Source of the DNA: an uncultured Peptococcaceae bacterium
GTDB taxonomy: Bacteria > Bacillota > Peptococcia > Peptococcales > Peptococcaceae
Assembly (NCBI GenBank): GCA_900552455.1
Contig: URZX01000009.1
Span: forward strand, 1 to 64,000
Length of the DNA stretch: 64,000 bases
Reading direction: 5' to 3'
Shown here piece by piece: positions 29,541-37,587 of this stretch. The notes beneath the pieces are model-generated. The model worked only from the letters and a program-made list of their open reading frames with translations. It had not been told where the DNA came from and ran no database searches. The stretch's first letter is position 1. Each line of letters starts with the position of its first letter. Made by a program: the position numbers and the translations under genes.

Positions 29541-31673
29541 TTGACGATCAACGAACAACTGGCAAATGAATTTCAAATGAACGCAAAGCATGTGGAGAAC
29601 ACCGTGGCTTTGCTTGACGATGGCGCGACGGTGCCGTTCATCGCCCGCTATCGCAAGGACGAGACCGGCGCGCTGGACGATCAGGCGGTGCGCGCCTTCG
29701 CCGATCGCCTGTCGGCGCTGCGCAAGCTCGAGGAGCGGCGCGCCGATGTGACGCGGCTGATCGCAGAGCAGGGAAAGCTCACCGATGCGCTCGCTGAAAA
29801 AATCGCCGCAGCGGAAAGCCTCACCGCCCTCGACGATCTCTATCGCCCATATCGACCAAAGCGCAAGACGCGCGCCAGCATCGCCGCAGCGCGCGGGCTG
29901 ACGCCACTGGCTGAAGCCTGGACAGCTGGCGCTTCTGCCGCCGCTCTCGCCGAACAGGCCGAAAGCCTCGCGCAGGCGAGCGACGAGCTCGCTGACGCGG
30001 AAGCAGCGATCGCCGGCGCTTGCGATATTCTCGCTGAAGCCCTCGCCGACGATGCAGAAATGCGCGCGCGTCTGCGCGAAGAACTGGCTTCCAAGGGCGT
30101 CATCCACACCAAGGCCGGCAAGACGCCAGATCCTACCTACGACAACTATCTCGATTACAGCGAGCCGCTGGCAAAAATGGCGGCGCATCGCGTGCTCGCT
30201 GTTGGGCGCGCTGAGCGCGAGGATGCGCTGGCGGTGAGCCTCGAATTTGACGAAGAGCGCGCCGTGTATCTGCTCTACAAACACATTTACAAAAAAGGCA
30301 TGGTCTGGCAGGAGCGTTTGCAGGAAATGTGCCGCGACAGCTGGAAGCGTCTGCTCAAGCCGTCCCTCGAAAAAGAAGTGCGCAAAGCGCGCACAGAATG
30401 GGCGGAGGATCAGTCGACGGTGCTTTTCAAGCGCAATCTGCGCGATCTGCTGCTGCAGCCGCCGGTGCGCGGGCACGTTGTGCTCGGATTTGACCCGGGT
30501 TTTGCCAATGGCTGCAAGCTCGCCGTCATCGATGCGACGGGCAACGTGCTTGAAACGACCGTCGTCTATCCCTTCAAAGGAAAGGGCGGCGAGGCCAAAG
30601 CGAAAGAAATCCTGCGTCAGCTGATCGACCGCCATCGCGTCACCCTTGTCGCCATCGGCAACGGCACCGCATCCCGCGAGAGCGAGCGCCTCATCGCCGG
30701 CATTCTCGACGGGCGCGCGGATTGCGGCTGGTACATTGTCAGCGAAGCTGGCGCCTCGGTGTATTCCGCCTCGCCGCTGGCTGCTGAGGAATTTCCAGAT
30801 CTTGACGCCACGCTGCGCAGTGCCGTTTCCATCGCGCGTCGCGTGCAGGATCCGCTGGCGGAGCTTGTGAAGATCGATCCACGCTCCATCGGCGTCGGCC
30901 AATATCAGCACGACATCGATCAGAAAAAACTGACCCACGCGCTGGACGGCGTCGTCGAAGACTGCGTCAACCATGTCGGCGTCGATCTCAACACCGCCAG
31001 CGTGTCGCTGCTCAGCCACGTCGCCGGTGTGACGCCGCAGCTCGCGAAAAACATCGTCGCCTATCGCGACGAAGCTGGCAATTATCGCACGCGCAAAGCC
31101 CTGCTCAAGGTGCCAAAGCTGGGGCCGAAAACCTTTGAGCAATGTGCTGGATTCTTGCGCATCGCCGACGGCGACGAGCCGCTGGACAACACCCAGGTGC
31201 ATCCGGAAAGCTACACCGGCGTGCGCGCCATGGCCGAGCTTTTCGATTGTCCGCCGTCGCCGGCCCTTGTCGAAAAAGCGCGCGCAGCCATGCCTGCAGC
31301 CGAGCTCGCTGAGCGGCTCAACCTCGGCCCTGCGACGCTTGCAGATATTCTCGATGCCCTCGCCAAACCGGGACGCGATCCGCGCGACGATCTGCCACAG
31401 CCATTGCTCTCGCACGATCTCCTCGAGCTCGAGGATCTGGATCCTGGCATGGAGCTTGAAGGCACCGTCACAAACATCGCTGCTTTTGGCGCGTTTGTCG
31501 ACATCGGTCTGCACGAAAACGGACTGGTGCACATTTCCAAGCTCTCCGATCGTTTTGTCAAGGATCCGCTCACCGTCGTTCGCGTCGGTCAGATCGTGCG
31601 CGTCAAGGTTCTGGATGTGGACAAACAGCGCCGCCGCATCAGCCTATCCATGAAAGGCGTCAAGCAACCGTAA
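29541..31673 (+). CDS. tex: Tex-family RNA-binding transcription accessory protein
   Basis: 710 residues, the standard Tex length. Tex-like N-terminal helices (INEQLANEFQ start, VPFIARYRKDETGALD), a YqgF/RNase H-like domain (LGFDPGFANGCKLAVID, near 315), helix-hairpin-helix region (LLSHVAGVTPQLAKNIVAYRDEAG) and a C-terminal S1 domain (GMELEGTVTNIAAFGAFVDIGLHENGLVHIS). The start is TTG 29541, with GAGGAGA 7 bp upstream. Cytoplasmic; linked to transcription and RNA handling. Confidence 0.95.
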   Translation: MTINEQLANEFQMNAKHVENTVALLDDGATVPFIARYRKDETGALDDQAVRAFADRLSALRKLEERRADVTRLIAEQGKLTDALAEKIAAAESLTALDDLYRPYRPKRKTRASIAAARGLTPLAEAWTAGASAAALAEQAESLAQASDELADAEAAIAGACDILAEALADDAEMRARLREELASKGVIHTKAGKTPDPTYDNYLDYSEPLAKMAAHRVLAVGRAEREDALAVSLEFDEERAVYLLYKHIYKKGMVWQERLQEMCRDSWKRLLKPSLEKEVRKARTEWAEDQSTVLFKRNLRDLLLQPPVRGHVVLGFDPGFANGCKLAVIDATGNVLETTVVYPFKGKGGEAKAKEILRQLIDRHRVTLVAIGNGTASRESERLIAGILDGRADCGWYIVSEAGASVYSASPLAAEEFPDLDATLRSAVSIARRVQDPLAELVKIDPRSIGVGQYQHDIDQKKLTHALDGVVEDCVNHVGVDLNTASVSLLSHVAGVTPQLAKNIVAYRDEAGNYRTRKALLKVPKLGPKTFEQCAGFLRIADGDEPLDNTQVHPESYTGVRAMAELFDCPPSPALVEKARAAMPAAELAERLNLGPATLADILDALAKPGRDPRDDLPQPLLSHDLLELEDLDPGMELEGTVTNIAAFGAFVDIGLHENGLVHISKLSDRFVKDPLTVVRVGQIVRVKVLDVDKQRRRISLSMKGVKQP

Positions 31674-31678
31674 ATTAT

Positions 31679-31709
31679 CGCTCCGTCGTTCGCGACGGAG
31701 CGTTTTTTG
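31679..31709 (+). terminator. tex terminator
   Basis: CGCTCCGTCG-TTCG-CGACGGAGCG followed by T6; a stable stem with a UUCG loop. Confidence 0.88.
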
Positions 31710-31723
31710 TCTGGCGATGGGGC

Positions 31724-31752
31724 TTGACAAGCAGAGCGTGCAGGCGTAGAAT
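31724..31752 (+). promoter_or_regulatory. Promoter of the nitroreductase gene
   Basis: TTGACA, 17 bp, TAGAAT. Confidence 0.7.
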
Positions 31753-31830
31753 GAGCACAAACAAAGATGACAAACTAGGGAATATTAAAAAGCATCTCAC
31801 GTTTCCTACTATAGAAAGGAGGTCTCCACC

Positions 31831-32400
31831 ATGAGCATGATGGATGCACTGCAACAACGTCGTACCTATTACAACATCAATAAAGAATTGCCAGTTTCCC
31901 TCGAGGAGGTGCGCAGCCTTGTCGATCGGCTGACAGAGCTTGTGCCAGATGCGTTCAATATGAAGAGCAGCCGCATTGTCACTGTTTCCGGCAGTCGGCA
32001 GGATGTTCTCTGGGACGCCATTTATGATGTCTTCGCAGGAAAAGTTGCCCGTGAAAAGATCGACAGCTTCCGCGCCGGCGCTGGCACCATTCTCTATTTT
32101 TACGATCGCAGCATCGTCGCAGCGATGCAGGAACAGTTCCCGCTCTACGCGGAGAATTTTCCAGTCTGGGCGAACCATTCCAGCGCCATGCTGCAGCTTG
32201 CGATCTGGAGCAGCCTGCGCGAGCTTGGCATCGGCGCGTCGCTGCAGCATTACAATCCTGTCATCGACGCGCGTGTGCGCGAATTGTTCGATCTGCCGGA
32301 GGAGTACGTTCTCGTCGCTGAGATGCCGTTCGGCGGCATTGGCGAAGAGCCGGCGCCAAAAGCGGCAGAAAATATCCGCGAGCGCGTGCAGCATTTCTGA
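31831..32400 (+). CDS. Nitroreductase-family protein
   Basis: 189 residues. MDALQQRRTYYNINKELPVS at the start carries the FMN-binding RR pair, and VWANHSSAMLQLAIWSSLRELGIGASLQHYNP is the family's helix and FMN loop. The group reduces nitro compounds or flavin using NAD(P)H; FeS- or redox-stress-linked roles are common in anaerobes. ATG 31831 follows AAAGGAGG. Substrate unknown. Confidence 0.9.
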   Translation: MSMMDALQQRRTYYNINKELPVSLEEVRSLVDRLTELVPDAFNMKSSRIVTVSGSRQDVLWDAIYDVFAGKVAREKIDSFRAGAGTILYFYDRSIVAAMQEQFPLYAENFPVWANHSSAMLQLAIWSSLRELGIGASLQHYNPVIDARVRELFDLPEEYVLVAEMPFGGIGEEPAPKAAENIRERVQHF

Positions 32401-32455
32401 TCCCTTGTGAGTTGCCGCGGCGCTGTGGTATGATGGAGCAAAGGAGGTGAGACCG

Positions 32456-33133
32456 ATGACGGTCCGCAAACGCTCCATTTTGCCGCGGCTACTCATTTTT
32501 ATCGTGCTGCTCGTCTGCGCAGCTTGGATCTGGCAAAATTATTTCGCCTACGACGGAAACGGCCGACCACCGGACCGTTATCGTGGAGACATCCTCACCA
32601 TCACTGGAACATCCGACGCTGATGGCGACGGCATTCCCGATCAGCAGGATATTCTCCAGGGCGCGCTGGATTATGTCGCCACACGTCCGCGCTACAAGAG
32701 CGCGTATTTCGTTGGCGGCTGGCCGACAGACGGCACCGGCGTCTGCACAGACGTTGTCGCGTATGGCATGCGCGCGGCAGGACTTGATCTGCCGACGCTT
32801 GTAGATAATGACAAACGCGCTGCGCCGGAAATTTATTTCGGTGTGCCGCCGGACAAAAACATCGACTATCGCCGCGTGCCAAATCTCGCCGTTTATTTTT
32901 CGCGCCACGCCACAGCGCTCACCACGGATACGAGCGCCATTGAGCAGTGGCAGGGCGGCGACATCGTCATTTTTGACGACGACCACATCGGCATCGTCAG
33001 CGATCGGCGTAATGCCAGCGGCGTGCCCTATCTCATCCATCACGCCCATCCAATGCAGCGCCATTACGAGGAAAACACGCTTGCCAGCTACAGCAACATC
33101 ACCGGACACTATCGCGTCGGCACCTGGCAGTGA
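32456..33133 (+). CDS. DUF1287 domain protein, secreted or membrane-anchored
   Basis: 225 residues. An N-terminal hydrophobic segment (about 10-26) anchors or exports it. The rest is the DUF1287 fold with DGTGVCTDVVAYGMRAAGLDL (probable catalytic cysteine), YRRVPNLAVYFSRH, GGDIVIFDDDHIGIVSDRRN and LIHHAHP; the Cys/His/Asp set recalls NlpC/P60-like enzymes. A calcium-like DADGDGIPDQQD loop lies near residue 50. ATG 32456 has GGAGGTG 6-8 bp upstream; a GTG at 32447 overlaps the ribosome site. Confidence 0.85.
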   Translation: MTVRKRSILPRLLIFIVLLVCAAWIWQNYFAYDGNGRPPDRYRGDILTITGTSDADGDGIPDQQDILQGALDYVATRPRYKSAYFVGGWPTDGTGVCTDVVAYGMRAAGLDLPTLVDNDKRAAPEIYFGVPPDKNIDYRRVPNLAVYFSRHATALTTDTSAIEQWQGGDIVIFDDDHIGIVSDRRNASGVPYLIHHAHPMQRHYEENTLASYSNITGHYRVGTWQ

Positions 33134-33265
33134 GTTTTGTGTTGGCGCACAACAATCTGGCGGAAATTTTGTCTAAAGAACACTGCTCTTTTCTGAGCGT
33201 TGTTCTATAATACAATCTGTGGCCGCGAGCCGTTAAAAACTTTTGAAAGGAAATGACTGAATTAC

Positions 33266-33709
33266 ATGAGTGGTAAGATCAAAAACTTTATCGAAGAATT
33301 TAAAGCCTTTGCGCTCCGCGGCAACATGATGGACATGGCCGTCGGTATTATCATCGGCGGTGCGTTCACCGGCATCGTCACTTCCCTGACGGATAACTTT
33401 ATCAACCCGATCCTGAACTTTGTGACCGGCGCTGAAACCTACACACTGCAGAATGTGGCTGGTTTTGCATCCAGCTTTGTTTCTGAACTGGTCAACTTCT
33501 TTATCATGGCCTTCGTTCTCTTCCTGCTCCTGAAGGGAATGAATAAGCTCGTTGCGCTCGGCAAAAAGCCAGAAGCGCCAGCAGCGCCAACCACCAAGGT
33601 TTGCCCATTCTGCCAGAGCGAGATTCCTATCGCAGCAACCCGCTGCCCACACTGCACCTCCAAGCTTGAGGAAGCAGAAAAGCAGGAAGCCGTCGCTGCT
33701 GCTGAATAA
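33266..33709 (+). CDS. mscL: Large-conductance mechanosensitive channel MscL with zinc-ribbon tail
   Basis: 147 residues. Typical MscL: N-terminal amphipathic helix FIEEFKAFALRGNMMDMAVGIIIGGAFTGIV, a short outer loop and TM2 (FIMAFVLFLLLKGMNKL). Instead of ending in the usual charged bundle, the C-terminus carries a zinc-ribbon-like module, C113-x2-C116 ... C127-x2-C130 (VCPFCQSEIPIAATRCPHC), and an acidic helix. Such tails occur in some Clostridia. Acts as an osmotic safety valve. Strong ribosome site GAAAGGAAATG upstream. Confidence 0.94.
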   Translation: MSGKIKNFIEEFKAFALRGNMMDMAVGIIIGGAFTGIVTSLTDNFINPILNFVTGAETYTLQNVAGFASSFVSELVNFFIMAFVLFLLLKGMNKLVALGKKPEAPAAPTTKVCPFCQSEIPIAATRCPHCTSKLEEAEKQEAVAAAE

Positions 33710-33724
33710 TTTTAGCCGTTCATG

Positions 33725-33761
33725 CGCTCACGTATCCAATGCGATGCGTGGGCGTTTTTTT
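33725..33761 (+). terminator. mscL terminator
   Basis: CGCTCACG ... CGTGGGCG stem followed by T7. A second hairpin with T5 (TTCCGCGC ... GCGCGGAA) follows at about 33824-33856. Confidence 0.65.
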
Positions 33762-33917
33762 GTTGTGTTTATCGCTGCGGTTATTTATACGGAAGTGCGA
33801 CTGGCGAAAAAATAAAAGAATGTTTCCGCGCTGTGGAAACTGCGCGGAATTTTTGTTGCGCAGTCGTGCGGCATTTCGTATAATAAAAACCGATTTTCAA
33901 AACAGGGGGAAGAATTT

Positions 33918-34829
33918 TTGTTCTATTTACTTGGTATTCTCGCAGGCTGCTGCCTGCCGCTGCAGACGAGTGCGAACGCGCGGCTCAATGGGCGTACGGG
34001 CTCGCCGTACAGCGCAGCGTTTATTTCGTTTGTCGTTGGGCTGGTGTTCCTGGCGTTTCTTCTGATCGTGACCGGCGAAGGGATCATGCTGCCGTGGGGC
34101 ACGCTTTTCACGCTGCCGTGGTGGATCTGGTTGGGCGGAGTCTGCGGCACGATCTTTCTGACGCTGAATATTTTGCTCTTTCCGCGCGTCGGCAGTGTGC
34201 AGACGGTGGTGCTGCCGACGCTGGGGCAGATTCTCATGGGACTTTTGGTCGATCATTTCGGTCTATTCCAGGGCGTGCAGTCGTCGCTCACGGCAACGCG
34301 CGCGATCGGCGCAGTGCTTGTGATCATCGGTGTTGTGCTGGTGGCCGTCGCGAAAAAAGGCGGTGCCGGTGCGGCGTCTCGCGGCGGCGGACTGGTGCTC
34401 TGGCAGATCGTCGGCGTGCTGGCGGGGATGCTCTCGGCGACGCAGACGGCGGTCAACGGCACGCTGGGGCGCGAGATCGATTCTCCGCTGCAGGCGTCAC
34501 TGCTCAGTTTTATCGTGGGCACGGTGCTGTTGGCGCTGATTTCGTTTTTCATGCGCGGCGCCAAGGGTGAGCAGATCCCTGGCAATCGTCCATGGTGGAT
34601 GTGGATCGGCGGTGCGCTGGGCGCGCTCTATGTGCTTGCGAATGTGGTCATCAGCGGCGCCATTGGCACGGGCTTGAGCGTGATCATTCTGCTGGTTGGC
34701 GCGACGGCTGGCGGTCTCGTCGTCGATCATTTCGGCATTCTCGGTGCGCAGCGCGATGCGCTGAGCGCAAAAAAGCTTGTCGGCATTGTGATCATGATCG
34801 CAGGCGCTGCAGCCATCAATCTTTTCTGA
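33918..34829 (+). CDS. DMT family (DUF606/YdcZ-type) transporter
   Basis: 303 residues, about ten helices. It consists of two DUF606 repeats: FYLLGILAGCCLPLQTSANARLNGRTGSP and, in the second half, LVLWQIVGVLAGMLSATQTAVNGTLGREIDSPLQASLLSFIVG. Single DUF606 units are often encoded by paired genes; here they are fused. The start is TTG 33918 with AGGGGGA upstream. Exporter of unknown substrate. Confidence 0.88.
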   Translation: MFYLLGILAGCCLPLQTSANARLNGRTGSPYSAAFISFVVGLVFLAFLLIVTGEGIMLPWGTLFTLPWWIWLGGVCGTIFLTLNILLFPRVGSVQTVVLPTLGQILMGLLVDHFGLFQGVQSSLTATRAIGAVLVIIGVVLVAVAKKGGAGAASRGGGLVLWQIVGVLAGMLSATQTAVNGTLGREIDSPLQASLLSFIVGTVLLALISFFMRGAKGEQIPGNRPWWMWIGGALGALYVLANVVISGAIGTGLSVIILLVGATAGGLVVDHFGILGAQRDALSAKKLVGIVIMIAGAAAINLF

Positions 34830-34834
34830 TCGGT

Positions 34835-34872
34835 AAAACCGGCTCTGACGTTTCGTTGGAGCCGGTTTTGTT
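34835..34872 (+). terminator. Terminator after the DMT gene
   Basis: AAAACCGGCTC ... GAGCCGGTTTT, perfect 11-bp stem. Confidence 0.8.
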
Positions 34873-34989
34873 ATTTGCGAGATTTTTTGAAAGAATAAAC
34901 AATATTTATTTTTATATATTATGAAACTGGTGTATTATAACAGCAGACAGAATGGCCATTCTGTTTGAAATAAAAAGGAGGAATCATTT

Positions 34990-36462
34990 ATGGCTACATT
35001 CATCATTGGGCTCGTGATCCTTTTCGTAGGCGCTGCGATCTACGGAAAGTTCTGCGAGCACGTCTTCGGTCCGGATGATCGCCAGACGCCTGCGTACACA
35101 AAGCAGGACGGCGTTGACTACGTACCGATGCGCGGCTGGAAAAACAGCCTCATCAATTTGCTCAACATTGCCGGTACCGGTCCGATCCTGGGGCCAATCC
35201 AGGGGATCCTGTTCGGACCGATCGCGTTCATCACGATCCCTATCGGCAACATCATCGGCGGTGCGATGCACGACTATTTCTCGGGCATGATCTGCCTGCG
35301 CGACGGCGGCACACAGATGCCGGACATGATCCGCAAATATTCCAACAAAGGCGTCTACACCATCTACCAGATCTTCTGCAGCCTGCTGCTGCTCCTGGTT
35401 GGCGCGGTGTTCATCTACACGCCTGGCGATATTGCGGCAACACAGGTCTTTGGTTTTGACGGCGCAGCAACATCTGTATCGACGTGGGTCATCTACGGAG
35501 TTATCTTCGTTTATTATCTCATCGCGACCCTCTTCCCGATCGACCAGATCATCGGCCGCATTTATCCGATCTTTGGCGCGATCCTGCTCTTCTCTGCGAT
35601 CGGCGTGTTCATTGGGATCTTTGTCAAAGATTTTCCACTGCTCAATCTCTGGGACGACTGGAATGGCGCGATCTTCGCATACGGCGATTATTTTGACGCC
35701 AACCACTTCATTCCGATCTTCTTCATTACTGTTGCCTGCGGTATTCTCTCCGGCTTCCACTCCACGCAGACGGCGATCATCAGCCGTACGATGAAGAGCG
35801 AACGCCAGGGCCGCATGACTTTCTACAACATGATGATCCTCGAAGGCTTCATCGCCATGGTCTGGGCAGCTGGCGCCATGGGCGCGTACAACCTTGGCCT
35901 GCAGGAAGCGAATGCGTCGTTGGCCACCGGCACCATCGGTATCGTCTGCAAATATGTCCTCGGCAACGTCGGCGGCATCATCGCGCTGATCGGTGTCATC
36001 GTGCTGCCGATCACCTCTGGCGACACAGCGCTGCGCGCACTGCGTATGACCATCGCTGACGCCTTCCACATCGATCAGAAATCGATGAGCAAGCGCGTCA
36101 CCCTCGCGGCTGTCATTTTTGCGCTCGTCGCTGTCATTCTCGTCGTCGCCAAGAGCAACCCTGACGGCTTCAATATTCTCTGGCGCTACTTTGCATGGTC
36201 CAACCAGACGCTGTCGCTCTTCGCATTCCTGGCGATCACCATCTGGATGTTTGAAACCGGCCGTGGCAAATATGCCTGGATGCCGCTCATCCCTGGCACC
36301 TGGTATACGTTTGTCACCGTGACCTACATCATGAACGCGCAGATCGGTTTCCATATTCCATGGGCCGGCGCGTATGCCATCGGCATCGCAGCAGCAGCGC
36401 TCTATTGCCTCGTGCTCATCTGGTACGGCAAAAAACGCTCCGCAGCGAAAGCGAAAAAATAA
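34990..36462 (+). CDS. cstA: CstA-family carbon starvation / peptide or pyruvate transporter
   Basis: 490 residues, the short CstA form, with many membrane helices. Diagnostic stretches: MRGWKNSLINLLNIAGTGPILGPIQGILFGP, IGGAMHDYFSGMICLRDGG, GFHSTQTAIISRTMKSE, PITSGDTALRALRM and FAWSNQTLSLFAF. The family takes up peptides or pyruvate when carbon is scarce. Ribosome site AAAAGGAGG before ATG 34990. Next to a TetR gene but with its own terminator. Confidence 0.93.
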   Translation: MATFIIGLVILFVGAAIYGKFCEHVFGPDDRQTPAYTKQDGVDYVPMRGWKNSLINLLNIAGTGPILGPIQGILFGPIAFITIPIGNIIGGAMHDYFSGMICLRDGGTQMPDMIRKYSNKGVYTIYQIFCSLLLLLVGAVFIYTPGDIAATQVFGFDGAATSVSTWVIYGVIFVYYLIATLFPIDQIIGRIYPIFGAILLFSAIGVFIGIFVKDFPLLNLWDDWNGAIFAYGDYFDANHFIPIFFITVACGILSGFHSTQTAIISRTMKSERQGRMTFYNMMILEGFIAMVWAAGAMGAYNLGLQEANASLATGTIGIVCKYVLGNVGGIIALIGVIVLPITSGDTALRALRMTIADAFHIDQKSMSKRVTLAAVIFALVAVILVVAKSNPDGFNILWRYFAWSNQTLSLFAFLAITIWMFETGRGKYAWMPLIPGTWYTFVTVTYIMNAQIGFHIPWAGAYAIGIAAAALYCLVLIWYGKKRSAAKAKK

Positions 36463-36470
36463 TTTCTCTT

Positions 36471-36506
36471 CTGCTCCGCATCGCAAAATGCGGAGCAGTT
36501 TTTTCG
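36471..36506 (+). terminator. cstA terminator
   Basis: CTGCTCCGCAT-CGCAAA-ATGCGGAGCAG followed by T6. Confidence 0.9.
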
Positions 36507-36568
36507 TTGTGTGATTTTGCTGGAAAATTTTTGTGAGATCTGGTGAAAATGCTTTTTTGCACCCAGAC

Positions 36569-36597
36569 TTGACAGGCTGCGTCTGCGGTGCTATCCT
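36569..36597 (+). promoter_or_regulatory. Promoter of the second tetR-like gene
   Basis: TTGACA, 17 bp, TATCCT, immediately followed by the palindrome at 36606-36618. Confidence 0.7.
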
Positions 36598-36605
36598 ACA
36601 ACTAA

Positions 36606-36618
36606 TGACACAGTGTCA
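36606..36618 (+). promoter_or_regulatory. Palindromic operator for autoregulation
   Basis: TGACAC-A-GTGTCA, perfect, over the expected transcription start of the tetR-like gene. The same 13-mer is not seen near other genes of the window. Confidence 0.65.
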
Positions 36619-36642
36619 AGCGCACGACGAGGAGGAAACGAT

Positions 36643-37281
36643 ATGCCAAGAGGATCAGAAGCATTGACACAGGCGCGGCGTGAGGAGATCATCAACGCCT
36701 GTGCGCAACTCTACGAAACCATGGGATTCAAGGATGTGACGATCAAAGAGATCGGCAAGATCACGAGTTTCACCCGCACATCGATCTACAATTATTTCCA
36801 GACAAAAGAGGAGATCTTTCTTGCACTCATCGGGCGTGAGTTTGATCTCTGGAGCGATGCGCTGGAGCAGGCGCTTGCCGAGGAGCAGACGCTCGATCGC
36901 GCACGTCTGGCAGGAATTCTCGCTGATACGCTTTCTGCGCGTACGTTGTTGCTGAAGATCCTTTCGATGAATATGTTTGAGATCGAAGAAAACAGCAGCG
37001 TGGAACAGCTCACAGCGTTCAAGCGCACGTTCGGCCGCTCGTTTGCGTGCGTCGACGCGCTTTTGGCGAAAGCTGCGCCAGAGCTCGACGCCGCTGCGCG
37101 CCGCGCGTTCGCGTATGCGTTCTTCCCGTTCATGTACGGCATTTATCCGTACACCGCCGTGACGGAAAAACAGCGAGCAGCGATGGACGTCATCGGTTTT
37201 GACTATAGCGTGTACACCGTTCGCACGTTGATCCAGCAAACTGCGCAGCTGCTTCTCGCTGGAACAACGCCGGAAAATTGA
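36643..37281 (+). CDS. TetR/AcrR-family transcriptional regulator
   Basis: 212 residues. HTH at about 27-46 (TIKEIGKITSFTRTSIYNYF), preceded by RREEIINACAQLYETMGFKDV. Ligand domain about 60-200 without a recognised specificity (TetR_C-type with LLKILSMNMFEIEENSSVEQL). ATG 36643 follows GAGGAGG. It stands alone between cstA and uvrB, so its target may be itself or a distant gene. Confidence 0.88.
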   Translation: MPRGSEALTQARREEIINACAQLYETMGFKDVTIKEIGKITSFTRTSIYNYFQTKEEIFLALIGREFDLWSDALEQALAEEQTLDRARLAGILADTLSARTLLLKILSMNMFEIEENSSVEQLTAFKRTFGRSFACVDALLAKAAPELDAAARRAFAYAFFPFMYGIYPYTAVTEKQRAAMDVIGFDYSVYTVRTLIQQTAQLLLAGTTPEN

Positions 37282-37320
37282 GAAGCTCGGCGCCGCTCGG
37301 AGTTTTTGACAGATATTTTG

Positions 37321-37345
37321 AGTGCTCGTAAAATAAGAGCACTTT
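37321..37345 (+). terminator. Terminator 1 after the tetR-like gene
   Basis: AGTGCTC-GTAAAATAA-GAGCACT followed by TTT; weak U tract. Confidence 0.55.
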
Positions 37346-37368
37346 TGCAACGGATAAGAGCACATGAA

Positions 37369-37406
37369 ACAGCCAGCGCTTGGGAATAGAGCGCTGGCTG
37401 TTTTTG
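37369..37406 (+). terminator. Terminator 2 before uvrB
   Basis: ACAGCCAGCGCT ... AGCGCTGGCTGT followed by T5; perfect 12-bp stem. Confidence 0.88.
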
Positions 37407-37508
37407 GGTTATTTGCGAGAAAATGGGCGCTGAAAAATCATTGCGAAAGATCAGTGGCTGCCCAGCGTAAAAAGCATGATTTTTTGTCGCCAGAATATAT
37501 GAGAAGCA

Positions 37509-37537
37509 TTGTCACACATTTGAAAATGGCTTATACT
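37509..37537 (+). promoter_or_regulatory. uvrBA promoter
   Basis: TTGTCA, 17 bp, TATACT. Downstream, CGAAC at 37558 looks like one half of a Gram-positive LexA box (CGAAC-N4-GTTCG) but the other half is not conserved, so SOS control is not supported. Confidence 0.75.
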
Positions 37538-37587
37538 ATAGGGATGGAAACAAATACGAACGATCATACAGGACAGGGGTGAACGAC

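Noticed and set aside
29229..31532. 767-codon open frame opposite tex
   Set aside because: Shadow of tex; it also crosses the MATE gene end and a terminator, and lacks a ribosome site.
34984..36486. 500-codon open frame opposite cstA
   Set aside because: Shadow of cstA with an unnatural charged composition.
37558..37571. LexA (SOS) box before uvrB
   Set aside because: Only the CGAAC half is present; the second half does not match GTTCG.
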